From: Clostridia bacterium | GTDB lineage: Bacteria > Bacillota > Clostridia > Oscillospirales > Acutalibacteraceae | Assembly (NCBI GenBank): GCA_017435385.1 | Contig: JAFSFB010000004.1 | Location: forward strand, 124,001-188,000 | Reading direction: 5' to 3' | DNA length: 64,000 nucleotides | Shown here: in pieces, positions 18,159-26,454 of the stretch | Layout: the number at the start of each line of letters is the position of its first letter | Numbering within the stretch: the stretch's first letter is position 1 | Translations under genes and position numbers: made by a program | The notes under the pieces: model-generated | Told to the model about the DNA's origin: nothing | Seen by the model: the letters and a program-made list of their open reading frames with translations, nothing else | The model's database searches: none

Positions 18159-19598
18159 TTATGAATTGATCGTTTTTTTCATGTTTTCGATTTCGGTCTT
18201 GCATGCAGCTCTTCCGAGGTCGCTGTAAGAGAAAACAGCAAAACCGCCGTAAGCCTTGTTGCTTCTGATTGCCGTTATCTGGCGGGAAAGAATGTCCGAA
18301 TAGGTCTGCCATTCTTTTTTGCCCGTGCCTGCATAGGAGTCTTCTTTTGCACATTTATACGCCGCAATACCGCAAACGAGCTTCACCGAGCTGTGTCGGG
18401 GCAGGGATGACCATTGTCTGAGGAGCTTGTTGAAATCCTGAGTCTGATGGTCAAAGCCGAAATAGATCTGAGGGATTATCATGTCGGCATAACCCTTCTG
18501 CGAGAGCCATGTCCTGCAGTCGGCGTATGCCTCGGCGAGCGTTTTGTCGATCTGTCCCGAGGGGCTGATGCTGACAATAACGGAGGAGTCAACCGCCTTG
18601 ACCGCCGAATACAAAGCGGAAACAAACGAGTTGACGGTTGCAACTCTCCATTTTGAAAGGCTGAGATTGCCGCCCGAATCCCTGTATGCTTTGTACTGAA
18701 CCGAGTCGATGCCTTCGCTTGTAGTCGGATAGAAATAGTCGTCGATGTGAATTCCGTCGATATCGTATTTTCTGAGGATTTCACGCACGCCGTCAAGAAT
18801 CAGCTTGTGATTCTCCGTATGTGCAGGGTTATAGTAGATTCCGTTTGAAAGAATACATACTCTTGCTTCGGCGTTTCCCGAATCGAGAATCTTTTTGGCA
18901 GGGTTTGATGCGCTCAACAGAGAAGCGTTGTTTTTCGTTGAAACACGGAACGGATTTATCCAGCCGTGAACGGAAATTCCGTTTGCCTTTGCGCTTTCGA
19001 GAAGAACCTCAAAGGGGTCGAACGGCAGAGAGTTTCCTTCTTTTCCCGCAATATATGAGGAATAGGGGAAAATATCCGATTTGTAAAATGCATCGGAGTT
19101 GGCTCTGAGATGGACAAAAGCCGTGTTCAGTCCGTTTGCTTTGATGTTTCTGAACATTGTGTCCGTGACCGCTTTGTACTGAGCCCTCGTTTTTCCTGCG
19201 GCAGAGGTATAGTCATAGCAGGATATCCAGATCGCCCTCATCTCGGTTGAGGTTACGGGCACGGGCTTGGTGGCAGGAACGGTGGGTTTTACCGTCGGCG
19301 GTACGGTCGGATTTGTCGGAGTCTGAGTCAGCTTCGTCGTCTGAGCCGTAGGCTTTGCTGAGCTTTCCGTTGAAGAAACGGAGCTTTCGCTTGTGCCGGA
19401 GGTTATGATCTCCGTGTTTTCGGTTGATATCTGAGTGACTGACTCGGAGAAAAACTCGGTGGGTTCATAAATCTGAATTATGCTCTCCGTGGGAGAGGTG
19501 GTTCCTTCTCCGCTCGTCGGGGAAGGCTCGGGTGCTTCAACTTGACAAGATGCAAGCAGAAGACATATAATGATCAAAAGTGACGATAATCTTTTCAT
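18159..19598 (-). CDS. GHL10 (DUF187) family glycosylhydrolase-like lipoprotein
   Basis: A 479-residue lipoprotein: residues 1-18 end in the lipobox LLASC, with C18 the likely lipidated cysteine. A long Thr/Ser/Pro linker follows to about residue 115. The catalytic-like domain begins EMRAIWISCYDYTS and contains FVHLRANSDAFYKSDIFPYSSY, VHGWINPFR and GIHIDDYFYPT, the signatures of the YngK-type GHL10 family. Members are thought to act on peptidoglycan or wall glycans, but activity is poorly defined. GAGAGG before ATG supports the start. It is the first gene of a unit with the amidase and is divergent from the DUF1294 gene. Confidence 0.9.
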   Translation of the reverse strand: MKRLSSLLIIICLLLASCQVEAPEPSPTSGEGTTSPTESIIQIYEPTEFFSESVTQISTENTEIITSGTSESSVSSTESSAKPTAQTTKLTQTPTNPTVPPTVKPTVPATKPVPVTSTEMRAIWISCYDYTSAAGKTRAQYKAVTDTMFRNIKANGLNTAFVHLRANSDAFYKSDIFPYSSYIAGKEGNSLPFDPFEVLLESAKANGISVHGWINPFRVSTKNNASLLSASNPAKKILDSGNAEARVCILSNGIYYNPAHTENHKLILDGVREILRKYDIDGIHIDDYFYPTTSEGIDSVQYKAYRDSGGNLSLSKWRVATVNSFVSALYSAVKAVDSSVIVSISPSGQIDKTLAEAYADCRTWLSQKGYADMIIPQIYFGFDHQTQDFNKLLRQWSSLPRHSSVKLVCGIAAYKCAKEDSYAGTGKKEWQTYSDILSRQITAIRSNKAYGGFAVFSYSDLGRAACKTEIENMKKTINS

Positions 19599-19637
19599 AT
19601 CGGTCCTCTCATATTTTTCAAAGTAAGGATGGTAAAA

Positions 19638-19925
19638 ATGCTTTCGTTCCTGCAGGATTATATTCCCTTTCTCATTTATTATATGATAATTGCCGCAGTT
19701 TCGGTCGCACTCACCGTTTATGATAAATCTGCCGCAAAAAAGGGTGCATGGCGCATACCCGAAAAAATGCTTATCGGATTTGCGGTTTCGGGCGGAGCCT
19801 TACCCATGCTGATAACGATGAAAAAAATCAGGCATAAAACCAAGCATATGCTGTTTATGATTGGTCTTCCTGCCATCATGGTAATTCATGTTGTTCTTAT
19901 AATCGCCGCAGTATGTTATTTTTAA
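19638..19925 (+). CDS. DUF1294 family membrane protein
   Basis: A 95-residue membrane protein with three hydrophobic segments. The conserved block YDKSAAKKGAWRIPEKMLIGF followed by MKKIRHKTKHMLF identifies DUF1294, a family of unknown function. I prefer ATG 19638 to ATG 19629 because AAGGATGG overlaps the first ATG and is well spaced for the second. It appears to be a single-gene unit ending at the shared hairpin at 19947. Confidence 0.88.
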   Translation: MLSFLQDYIPFLIYYMIIAAVSVALTVYDKSAAKKGAWRIPEKMLIGFAVSGGALPMLITMKKIRHKTKHMLFMIGLPAIMVIHVVLIIAAVCYF

Positions 19926-19946
19926 TTCCGTAATTTTCTCTTTCCG

Positions 19947-19974
19947 TGCCGCTCCGCAAAAAAGCAGAGCGGCA
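19947..19974. terminator. Bidirectional terminator between DUF1294 and metA
   Basis: Stem TGCCGCTC/GAGCGGCA with a 12-base A-rich loop. On the plus strand TTTTGTTATT follows; on the minus strand a weaker U-rich tail follows, serving the convergent metA. Confidence 0.8.
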
Positions 19975-19994
19975 TTTTGTTATTCCCGAAATAA

Positions 19995-20909
19995 TTATAA
20001 AGTGCTCAGGTCATAGGGTGTCTGCTGATAAACGAAATAGTTCAGCCAGTTCGCAAAAATGATGTTTGCGGTGCTTCGCCATTCCATTTTCGGGGTTTTG
20101 GTTGAATCGTTATCGGGGAAATAGTTGTGGGGCACATCGATTTCGAGCCCCTTGTTGACATCTCTGAAATATTCCTTTGAAAGCGTATCTCTGTCATATT
20201 CCGAGTGCCCCGTTGCAAAGAAGTTTCTGCATGCCATATCGGAAATCAGATGGACTCCCGCCATATCGGAATATGAAATGATCTGCAGGTCCTTGACAAG
20301 AGCGATATCATTCATTCTGTTTTCTGTATGTCTTGAATGGGGAACGAAGAATTCGTCGTCAAGACCCCTCATAAGAGGATGAAGATCGTCAAGGCTTCTG
20401 TGAGGGAAAACTCCGAAGAGCTTTTTCTCAAGCGGATATTTAGGCACGCCGTAATGATAATAAAGACCTGCCTGAGCACCCCAGCAGATGTGGAAGGTCG
20501 AATAGACATGCTTCTTGCTCCATTCAAAAATGGTGCAGAGCTCATCCCAGTAATCGACCTGCTCAAATTCGAGGTTTTCGACGGGCGCTCCCGTGACGAT
20601 CATTCCGTCATATTTCTGGTCGCAGATCTCATCGAAGGTCTTATAGAATTTAAGCATATGTTCGGCAGAGGTGTTTTTTGATTTATGTGATTTTACCTGC
20701 AGAAGCTCAACCTCAACCTGAAGCGGAGAGTTGCTCAGAAGTCTGAGAATCTGCGTTTCGGTTTCGATTTTTGTGGGCATGAGATTGAGAAGAATGATCC
20801 TCAGCGGACGGATATCCTGGCTGACGGCTCTTTCCTCCGTCATAACGAAAATATTCTCCGCTTCGAGAGCCTTGTGAGCAGGAAGCTCATTTGAGATTTT
20901 GATAGGCAT
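19995..20909 (-). CDS. metAA: Homoserine O-acetyltransferase (MetA family)
   Basis: A 304-residue enzyme that activates homoserine for methionine synthesis. Catalytic C142 lies in [10 protein letters not shown], and H235/E237 in ATGHSEYDR, at exactly the family's usual numbers. Residue 111 in [11 protein letters not shown] is glutamate; published work on MetA proteins found that Glu at this position favours acetyl-CoA, whereas Gly favours succinyl-CoA. I therefore call it an acetyltransferase. It is the third gene after coaX and the ECF S component on the minus strand, with 19 bases between the latter's stop and its ATG, so a CoA-supply/CoA-use link is plausible. Confidence 0.93.
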   Translation of the reverse strand: MPIKISNELPAHKALEAENIFVMTEERAVSQDIRPLRIILLNLMPTKIETETQILRLLSNSPLQVEVELLQVKSHKSKNTSAEHMLKFYKTFDEICDQKYDGMIVTGAPVENLEFEQVDYWDELCTIFEWSKKHVYSTFHICWGAQAGLYYHYGVPKYPLEKKLFGVFPHRSLDDLHPLMRGLDDEFFVPHSRHTENRMNDIALVKDLQIISYSDMAGVHLISDMACRNFFATGHSEYDRDTLSKEYFRDVNKGLEIDVPHNYFPDNDSTKTPKMEWRSTANIIFANWLNYFVYQQTPYDLSTL

Positions 20910-20928
20910 TTCAGATACTCCGTAATTA

Positions 20929-21537
20929 TCAGAATTTTATTTTTGCTTTTCTCAGAGCATGGCTGATGGGAACTGCAATAACGATCGCAATTATCATCTC
21001 AAAAACGGCATTTGTGCCGAATGCGCCGAGAATGAAATAGATGAACGAACCGAAATCGAACTGAACGATTCCGAGCTTTGCCGCCTCGGAGGACTGACCG
21101 TAAACGAGGTAGAGGCTTCCCATGACGAACACCGTGTTTGTCAGGCAGGCAAAGACAGCGCTGAGGACTGATGCAAGGTGGAATTTTTTGAATTTCTTTG
21201 ATACGAACTCAAAAACAAGACCTGCAACAAGACCTGCGATGAGTCTGGGGAGAAGCGAAACGAGGGGGTTGGTGAAAAGCGGGTCGGTGATCGCAACGGG
21301 TGAAGTCGCTGCCTTGATAATGCAGGTGATTCCCCAGACCGCACCGAGAACAAGACCGCCCTTGACTCCGAGCACGCATGCGCCGATGATCAGCGGAATA
21401 TGCAGCAACGTGATACTCAGCGCACCGATGCTGATGTATCCGATATACGGCACGAAGGTCATAATGACTATCAGTGCGCTGAGCATACCGAGCTGTGCGA
21501 GTGCAAGGTTTCGTTTCATGGCTGATGATTTTGACAT
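20929..21537 (-). CDS. ECF transporter S component, probably for pantothenate
   Basis: A 202-residue membrane protein with about five or six hydrophobic segments. The N-terminal [20 protein letters not shown] and the block [19 protein letters not shown] are characteristic of ECF S components, the substrate-capture subunits that pair with a shared EcfT-EcfA module. The start is ATG 21537 with a strong AAGGAGGT site; the longer in-frame extension upstream has no such site. Direct linkage to coaX (pantothenate kinase) suggests pantothenate as substrate, as for PanT proteins. No EcfA or EcfT gene is in the window, so it must borrow one from elsewhere. Confidence 0.85.
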   Translation of the reverse strand: MSKSSAMKRNLALAQLGMLSALIVIMTFVPYIGYISIGALSITLLHIPLIIGACVLGVKGGLVLGAVWGITCIIKAATSPVAITDPLFTNPLVSLLPRLIAGLVAGLVFEFVSKKFKKFHLASVLSAVFACLTNTVFVMGSLYLVYGQSSEAAKLGIVQFDFGSFIYFILGAFGTNAVFEMIIAIVIAVPISHALRKAKIKF

Positions 21538-21613
21538 AATATATACCTCCTTGCTGTTGCTCCGGAAAAGGATGCAACGCAAAATTAAGCAAAATTATTA
21601 GCGGAACAATTAT

Positions 21614-22384
21614 TTACTTTTTATTCTTTTCGTAAAGCACCTTCAGCCCGTAGAGAACGAGCTCACGGTTAAAGGCGATTTCTCTTTTGCAGCTTTTGAC
21701 CAGGTCTTTTGCAAGACCGCCCGTTGCAACGCTTGACATTTTTCCCTGACCGAGCTCAGCTTCAAGCTTTTCGCAAAGACCGTCGATCATGGCGGCAAAG
21801 CCGAATACCGTTCCCGACTGCATGGAGTCGAGCGTATTGGTTCCTATTGCGTGGTCGGGCGTTTTCAGACTGATGCTCGGAAGCTGGGATGTTCTCTGCG
21901 AGAGAGCATCGAGAGAAATGCCGATTCCGGGAGCGATCGTGCAGCCTCTGAATGCGCCGTTTTTGTCGAGCACGCTTATCTTGCTTGCCGTGCCGAGGTC
22001 AATGACGAGGCAGGGGAGCGGATAGAGTGCCGCCGCACCGACGCAGCCTGCGAGAAGGTCGGCTCCGAGCTGAGCGGGATTGTCAATTAGAATGTTCATT
22101 CCCGTTTTGATTCCGGGGCCGAGAACCAGCGGTCTGTGTCCGGTAATTTTTTCGATCGCTTCGCACATCGTCGAGGAAAGCTCGGGAACAACGCTGCTCA
22201 GAGCGGCTCCGCTGAAAACTTCCGTAGGTGCATTATAAAGCGAAAATATCTGCTTGAATTCAATGGCATATTGATCGGGAGTTCTTGAACGGTCGGTTGC
22301 CAGTCTTGAAACAAAGACAAGCTCGTCGCCGTCATATGCTCCCATCGTTATGTTCGTGTTGCCGATGTCGATTGCAAGAAACAT
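21614..22384 (-). CDS. coaX: Type III pantothenate kinase
   Basis: A 256-residue ASKHA-fold kinase for the first step of CoA synthesis. MFLAIDIGNTNITMG carries the P-loop-like DxGNTN motif, DNPAQLGADLLAG is the pantothenate-binding block, and LVIDLGTASKISVLD the second phosphate motif. The sequence TAPGI form is seen as TIAPGIGISLDAL. An AAAGGGTGAT ribosome site precedes ATG 22384. It begins the coaX-ECF S-metA unit from a promoter that lies back to back with that of the divergent radical-SAM gene. Confidence 0.95.
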   Translation of the reverse strand: MFLAIDIGNTNITMGAYDGDELVFVSRLATDRSRTPDQYAIEFKQIFSLYNAPTEVFSGAALSSVVPELSSTMCEAIEKITGHRPLVLGPGIKTGMNILIDNPAQLGADLLAGCVGAAALYPLPCLVIDLGTASKISVLDKNGAFRGCTIAPGIGISLDALSQRTSQLPSISLKTPDHAIGTNTLDSMQSGTVFGFAAMIDGLCEKLEAELGQGKMSSVATGGLAKDLVKSCKREIAFNRELVLYGLKVLYEKNKK

Positions 22385-22415
22385 AAAATCACCCTTTCGG
22401 ATATATACAGCGTTA

Positions 22416-22444
22416 ATTATACACTATATTATATTTAAAATCAA
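22416..22444 (-). promoter_or_regulatory. SigA-type promoter for coaX
   Basis: On the minus strand TTGATT (22444-22439), a 17-base spacer and a perfect TATAAT (22421-22416), 31 bases before the coaX start. Confidence 0.75.
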
Positions 22445-22445
22445 C

Positions 22446-22474
22446 TTGTAATTGTAAACAATTGTATGTATAAT
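22446..22474 (+). promoter_or_regulatory. SigA-type promoter for the PflX-like radical-SAM gene
   Basis: TTGTAA (22446-22451), a 17-base spacer and a perfect TATAAT (22469-22474). Its -35 box is one base from the -35 box of the divergent coaX promoter. Confidence 0.7.
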
Positions 22475-22505
22475 ATAAAATCAGAAAAGAAACGAGGTGA
22501 AAACC

Positions 22506-23384
22506 GTGATCTGTAACATATGTCCCCGCAGCTGCTCCGCAAAAAGAGAAGAGAAAGCAGGTGTCTGCGGAGTCGGAGAAAAATTCAGAGTGGCAAGGGC
22601 AGCTCCGCATTTCTGGGAGGAGCCTTGTCTGAGCGGAACGAGGGGCTCGGGAACGGTCTTTTTCTCGGGATGCAACCTCGGGTGTGTCTACTGTCAGAAT
22701 CAACAGATAAGCCACGGAGCATTCGGAAAGGATGTTTCCTCCGACGGGCTTAAAAGAATATTTGACAGACTTCTCGAAAGCGGAGTCCATAATCTTAATC
22801 TTGTCACGCCGACTCATTTCGTTCCTATGCTTGCCAAAACCCTTGCGGAATATAAATCTCCCGTTCCGATCGTGTATAACTCTTCCGGCTACGAAAAAGC
22901 CGAAACTCTGAAAATGCTCGAGGGACTTGTGGATATCTACCTTCCCGACATAAAATATTTCGATTCCGCACCTGCTCTCAAGTATTCGGGTGCCGCCGAT
23001 TATTTTGAGTATGCCTCGAAGGCGGTTCTCGAAATGCACAGGCAGGTCGGAGAAACCGTTCTCGACGCTGACGGAATTGCACGCAGGGGACTGATCATCC
23101 GCCATATGGTTCTTCCGGGGAACATTTCTCAGGCGATCAAGGTTTTTGAGTGGGTGAGAGAAAATCTTCCCGCCGAAACATATATCAGCGTCATGCGCCA
23201 ATATACTCCGTTCGGCAAAGCCAAGGAAATGCCGCCGATCGACCGAAAGCTCTCTTCAAGGGAATATTCGCTCGTAAAGCAGAAAATACTCGCCATGGGC
23301 TTTGAAAACTGCAATTTCCAGAGCGGAGAGGCGGCAACCGAAAGTTTTATTCCAAATTTTGATCTCGAAGGTGTTGACCTTTGA
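22506..23384 (+). CDS. PflX-like radical-SAM protein
   Basis: A 292-residue radical-SAM protein resembling pyruvate-formate-lyase-activase-like PflX (COG1313). An N-terminal ICNICPRSC cluster with a following CGVG could bind an extra iron-sulfur cluster; the radical motif is FFSGCNLGCVYCQN. LVTPTHFVP and LPDIKYFD are family blocks. Its physiological target is unknown. I favour the GTG at 22506, because GAGGTGA (22494-22500) is a good ribosome site for it; the GTG at 22497 lies inside that site. It appears to be monocistronic or co-transcribed with mscL 50 bases downstream. Confidence 0.85.
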   Translation: MICNICPRSCSAKREEKAGVCGVGEKFRVARAAPHFWEEPCLSGTRGSGTVFFSGCNLGCVYCQNQQISHGAFGKDVSSDGLKRIFDRLLESGVHNLNLVTPTHFVPMLAKTLAEYKSPVPIVYNSSGYEKAETLKMLEGLVDIYLPDIKYFDSAPALKYSGAADYFEYASKAVLEMHRQVGETVLDADGIARRGLIIRHMVLPGNISQAIKVFEWVRENLPAETYISVMRQYTPFGKAKEMPPIDRKLSSREYSLVKQKILAMGFENCNFQSGEAATESFIPNFDLEGVDL

Positions 23385-23434
23385 CGATTTTTTTGTTAAA
23401 TTGTTAATGTTATTATTTTTAGGAGGTTTTTATC

Positions 23435-23899
23435 ATGGCAAAAGGAAAAGGTTTCATGGCAGAGTTCAAAAAGTTCATCATGAGAGGCAACGTTATTGAC
23501 CTTGCAGTCGGCGTTATCGTCGGCGGTGCTTTTCAGGCAATCGTCAAGTCGCTCGTTGATGACCTCGTAATGCCCGTTATCAGTCTTCTGACAAAGGGAC
23601 TTGATTTCTCAAAGCTGTTTGTTGCTCTTGACGGCAATGAATATGCAACGCTTGAAGCTGCTCAGGAAGCAGGTGCGGCTGTTATTACATACGGCAACTT
23701 CATCAGCGCAGTTATCAATTTCCTCATCATGGCGATCGTTGTTTTCTGCCTTATCAAGGCTATCAACGCAGTTGCTGACAAATCGAAGAAGAAGGAAGAG
23801 GAAGCTCCCGCAGAGCCCACAACCAAAGATTGCCCCTTCTGCAAGAGCGAAATTGCGATCGAAGCAACAAGATGCCCCCATTGCACATCTCAGCTTTAA
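23435..23899 (+). CDS. mscL: Large-conductance mechanosensitive channel with C-terminal zinc ribbon
   Basis: A 154-residue inner-membrane emergency valve that opens on osmotic downshock. [23 protein letters not shown] is the classic N-terminal helix and TM1; [22 protein letters not shown] is TM2. After a charged linker (about 110-130) the protein ends in CPFCKSEI...RCPHC, a four-cysteine zinc ribbon in place of the usual simple cytoplasmic bundle. Such a tail is known in other Firmicutes MscL proteins; its job is unclear. AGGAGG before ATG gives a strong start. A terminator follows directly. Confidence 0.95.
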   Translation: MAKGKGFMAEFKKFIMRGNVIDLAVGVIVGGAFQAIVKSLVDDLVMPVISLLTKGLDFSKLFVALDGNEYATLEAAQEAGAAVITYGNFISAVINFLIMAIVVFCLIKAINAVADKSKKKEEEAPAEPTTKDCPFCKSEIAIEATRCPHCTSQL

Positions 23900-23904
23900 T
23901 TCAA

Positions 23905-23934
23905 AAAAGCGCAGAGCGAAAACTCTGCGCTTTT
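23905..23934 (+). terminator. Intrinsic terminator of mscL
   Basis: A 12-bp perfect stem AAAAGCGCAGAG/CTCTGCGCTTTT with loop CGAAAA, starting six bases after the mscL stop. Confidence 0.93.
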
Positions 23935-24002
23935 AACTCTTGATAAAGCTCAAAAATCATTTTTGGGTTTTCTCAACAGTTAAAACAAAAGGAGTTATTC
24001 CC

Positions 24003-24809
24003 ATGAAATTAGGATTTATCGGAACGGGTAACCTTGCCTCGGCGATACTCAGGGGAGTTGTTGCCTCGGGAATGGTTGCGCCGTCGGATATTGCTGTTTA
24101 TGATATCAGCGAAGAAAAAACCGCTCAGCTTCGTGATGAGCTTTCCGTTGTGCCCCTTGCTTCGGCGGAGGAAACGGTTTCCCGATGCGAAAGGATCGTT
24201 GTTGCGGTCAAGCCCAAGGATATCGGTAACCTTCTTGAATCGCTCAGAGATAAGGCTGCGGCAAACGATCCGCTTTTCATTTCGACTGCCGCAGGCACAA
24301 CGGTTGAAAAGCTCGTTTCCTGCCTCGGTTACGATGCAAGAGTTATCCGCATCATGCCGAATATCAATGCCGCCGTCGGAGAATCGATGACCGCAATCTG
24401 CGCTTCGTCTGCCGTAACGGAAGATGACCGTGCTTTTGCGATGAGCTTCTGCTCCTGCTTCGGAAAAGCGGTTGAGCTTGAGGAAAAATATTTTTCGGCA
24501 TTTACGGCAGTTGCAGGCTCTGCTCCTGCATTCGCTTATATCTTTGCCGATGCTCTTGCCGCCGCAGGAGTCAAATACGGCATTCCTGCAAAGGTTTCGC
24601 AGGATATAGCGGCGCAGATGCTTCTCGGAAGTGCAAAAACACTTCTTGAAAGCCCTCTTTCCGTCAGCGAGCTTGTCAGAAATGTCTGCTCACCCGGCGG
24701 AACAACGATTGAAGGCGTTTGCAGTCTTAAAGAAACGGGCTTTGAAAATTCCGTTATTACCGCAATCGACAAGACCGTTGAAAAAGACAGAAAAATGAGT
24801 GCCAGATAA
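24003..24809 (+). CDS. proC: Pyrroline-5-carboxylate reductase
   Basis: A 268-residue NAD(P)H enzyme for the last step of proline synthesis. MKLGFIGTGNLASAILRG is the dinucleotide-binding start; VVAVKPKDI, RIMPNINAAVGESM and the C-terminal signature region VCSPGGTTIEGV are family motifs. ATG 24003 follows AAAGGAG; the longer in-frame extension to 23940 lies inside the mscL-proC intergenic region and lacks support. The glycosidase gene begins 18 bases after its stop, so proC may share a transcript with the GH123/GH36 pair. Confidence 0.95.
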   Translation: MKLGFIGTGNLASAILRGVVASGMVAPSDIAVYDISEEKTAQLRDELSVVPLASAEETVSRCERIVVAVKPKDIGNLLESLRDKAAANDPLFISTAAGTTVEKLVSCLGYDARVIRIMPNINAAVGESMTAICASSAVTEDDRAFAMSFCSCFGKAVELEEKYFSAFTAVAGSAPAFAYIFADALAAAGVKYGIPAKVSQDIAAQMLLGSAKTLLESPLSVSELVRNVCSPGGTTIEGVCSLKETGFENSVITAIDKTVEKDRKMSAR

Positions 24810-24827
24810 AATGGGGAGAAATATTTT

Positions 24828-26453
24828 ATGGAGCTTATAATTCTCAGTTCTCTTGAAAAAGTTTTTTATGACGAAAGACCGTCAGCCAAACCGCTGACGA
24901 AATTTTCCATGCTGAAAAATGAAAGAGCCTCGTTTCAGGCGGCTTTTTGCTGTGAGTCTGATGCTCAGCTCAGCGTTGCTCTCGGCGGTGCTCTTGCCGA
25001 CAGCTCAAAGCTTTATCTTGTCAAGGATATTCCCGTCGGAACAGCCTGCAACAAGGATGCCGACGATTTCTTCCTGAGAAAGACCTCGGGCATGTATCCC
25101 GATGTTCTCGAGCCCGTTGAGGGAAGCATATCGGTCGGGGGCGGAAAATGGTACAGCATCTGGGTCGAGGTTTCTCCCGAAGGAAAATATGCAGGCGAAA
25201 CCGAGCTTGAAATCGTCTTTTCGGAAAACGGCAAAGCCGTTGCAAGCGGAAAGATTTCCGTTGATGTTATCGATTACAACCTGAATGAACAGAAGCTCAC
25301 TCATACCTGCTGGTATCATTCCGACTGTCTTTGCAATTATTACGGCGTTGAGGCAATGAGCGATGAATACTGGCGAATCAACCGAAACTTCATCAAGACT
25401 GCTGTTGACCACGGCATAAACTGCATTCTGACTCCCGTTTTCACTCCTCCGCTTGATACAAAGGTCGGCGGCGAGAGAAGAACGGTTCAGCTTGTCGGCG
25501 TGAAATATAATTCGGGAAAATATTCCTTTGATTTCACAAACCTTCAGAAATGGGTCGATATGTGCAACGAATGCGGCGTGAAGTATCTGGAGATCAGCCA
25601 TCTCTTCACCCAGTGGGGCGCAAAGCATGCTCCTAAGATCGTTGCAACCGACAAGAAGGGAAGAGAGAAAAAGATCTTCGGTTGGAAAACAAGAACCTCC
25701 AGCAAAAAATATGACAGTTTTCTCCGTCAGTTCGGCGAGGAACTTGTCAGATTTATTGATAAAAATGATCTGAGAGAAAGATGCTTTTTCCATATTTCCG
25801 ATGAACCTTCCATGAAGCATCTCAAAATATATAAACGCAGAGCGAAGCTCATTTCCGAGATCTTCAGCGGAATGAAGGTCATCGATGCTCTTTCCGATTT
25901 TAAATTCTACGAAACAGGTGCGGTGAAGCTTCCCGTTCCCTGCGAAAGTGAGATCGAGGAATTTGCGGGAAAGGTTCCCGAGCTCTGGATATATTATTGC
26001 TGCGGCCAGGATAAGGATCATCTTCCCAACCGCTTCGTTGCAATGCCTTCAATGAGAAACAGAATTCTCGGCATGCTTCTCTATAAATACGATGTCAAGG
26101 GCTTTCTTCAGTGGGGCTATAATTTCTATAATCTGCAGTATTCCGTCAAGGCGATCGATCCCTATGTGATTACCGATGCAGGCGGAAGTTTCCCCTCGGG
26201 TGACTCGTTCGTGGTCTATCCTTCACGTAAAGGCGAAGCCCTTGCCAGCCTCAGACTCAAGGTGCTTTATGATGCTCTTCAGGACATGATGGCTCTGCAA
26301 ACCCTTGAAAATATTACGGGCAGAGAAAAGGTCCTTGAATTTCTTGAAAAAGAAGCTGTAAAGCCTCTGAGCTTTACAGAGTACCCCTGCTCGGCGGAAT
26401 GGCTTCTTGAAACCCGTGAAAAAATCAACGCTATGATTAAGGAGAATATCTGA
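24828..26453 (+). CDS. GH123-like (DUF4091) glycoside hydrolase, probable beta-N-acetylgalactosaminidase type
   Basis: A 541-residue protein without a signal peptide. Residues about 1-150 form a beta-rich N-domain; the rest is a TIM-barrel region with FHISDEPSM, whose D325-E326 pair matches the substrate-assisted catalytic Asp-Glu of GH123 enzymes. The C-terminal GGSFPSGDSFVVYPS...GEALASLRLKVLYDALQDMMAL is the DUF4091/GH123 catalytic-domain signature. Characterised GH123 members release beta-linked GalNAc from glycosphingolipid-type oligosaccharides; the activity here is inferred. Its stop is one base before the alpha-galactosidase start, so the two are made together and probably work in sequence on one oligosaccharide in the cytoplasm. 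Confidence 0.8.
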   Translation: MELIILSSLEKVFYDERPSAKPLTKFSMLKNERASFQAAFCCESDAQLSVALGGALADSSKLYLVKDIPVGTACNKDADDFFLRKTSGMYPDVLEPVEGSISVGGGKWYSIWVEVSPEGKYAGETELEIVFSENGKAVASGKISVDVIDYNLNEQKLTHTCWYHSDCLCNYYGVEAMSDEYWRINRNFIKTAVDHGINCILTPVFTPPLDTKVGGERRTVQLVGVKYNSGKYSFDFTNLQKWVDMCNECGVKYLEISHLFTQWGAKHAPKIVATDKKGREKKIFGWKTRTSSKKYDSFLRQFGEELVRFIDKNDLRERCFFHISDEPSMKHLKIYKRRAKLISEIFSGMKVIDALSDFKFYETGAVKLPVPCESEIEEFAGKVPELWIYYCCGQDKDHLPNRFVAMPSMRNRILGMLLYKYDVKGFLQWGYNFYNLQYSVKAIDPYVITDAGGSFPSGDSFVVYPSRKGEALASLRLKVLYDALQDMMALQTLENITGREKVLEFLEKEAVKPLSFTEYPCSAEWLLETREKINAMIKENI

Positions 26454-26454
26454 T

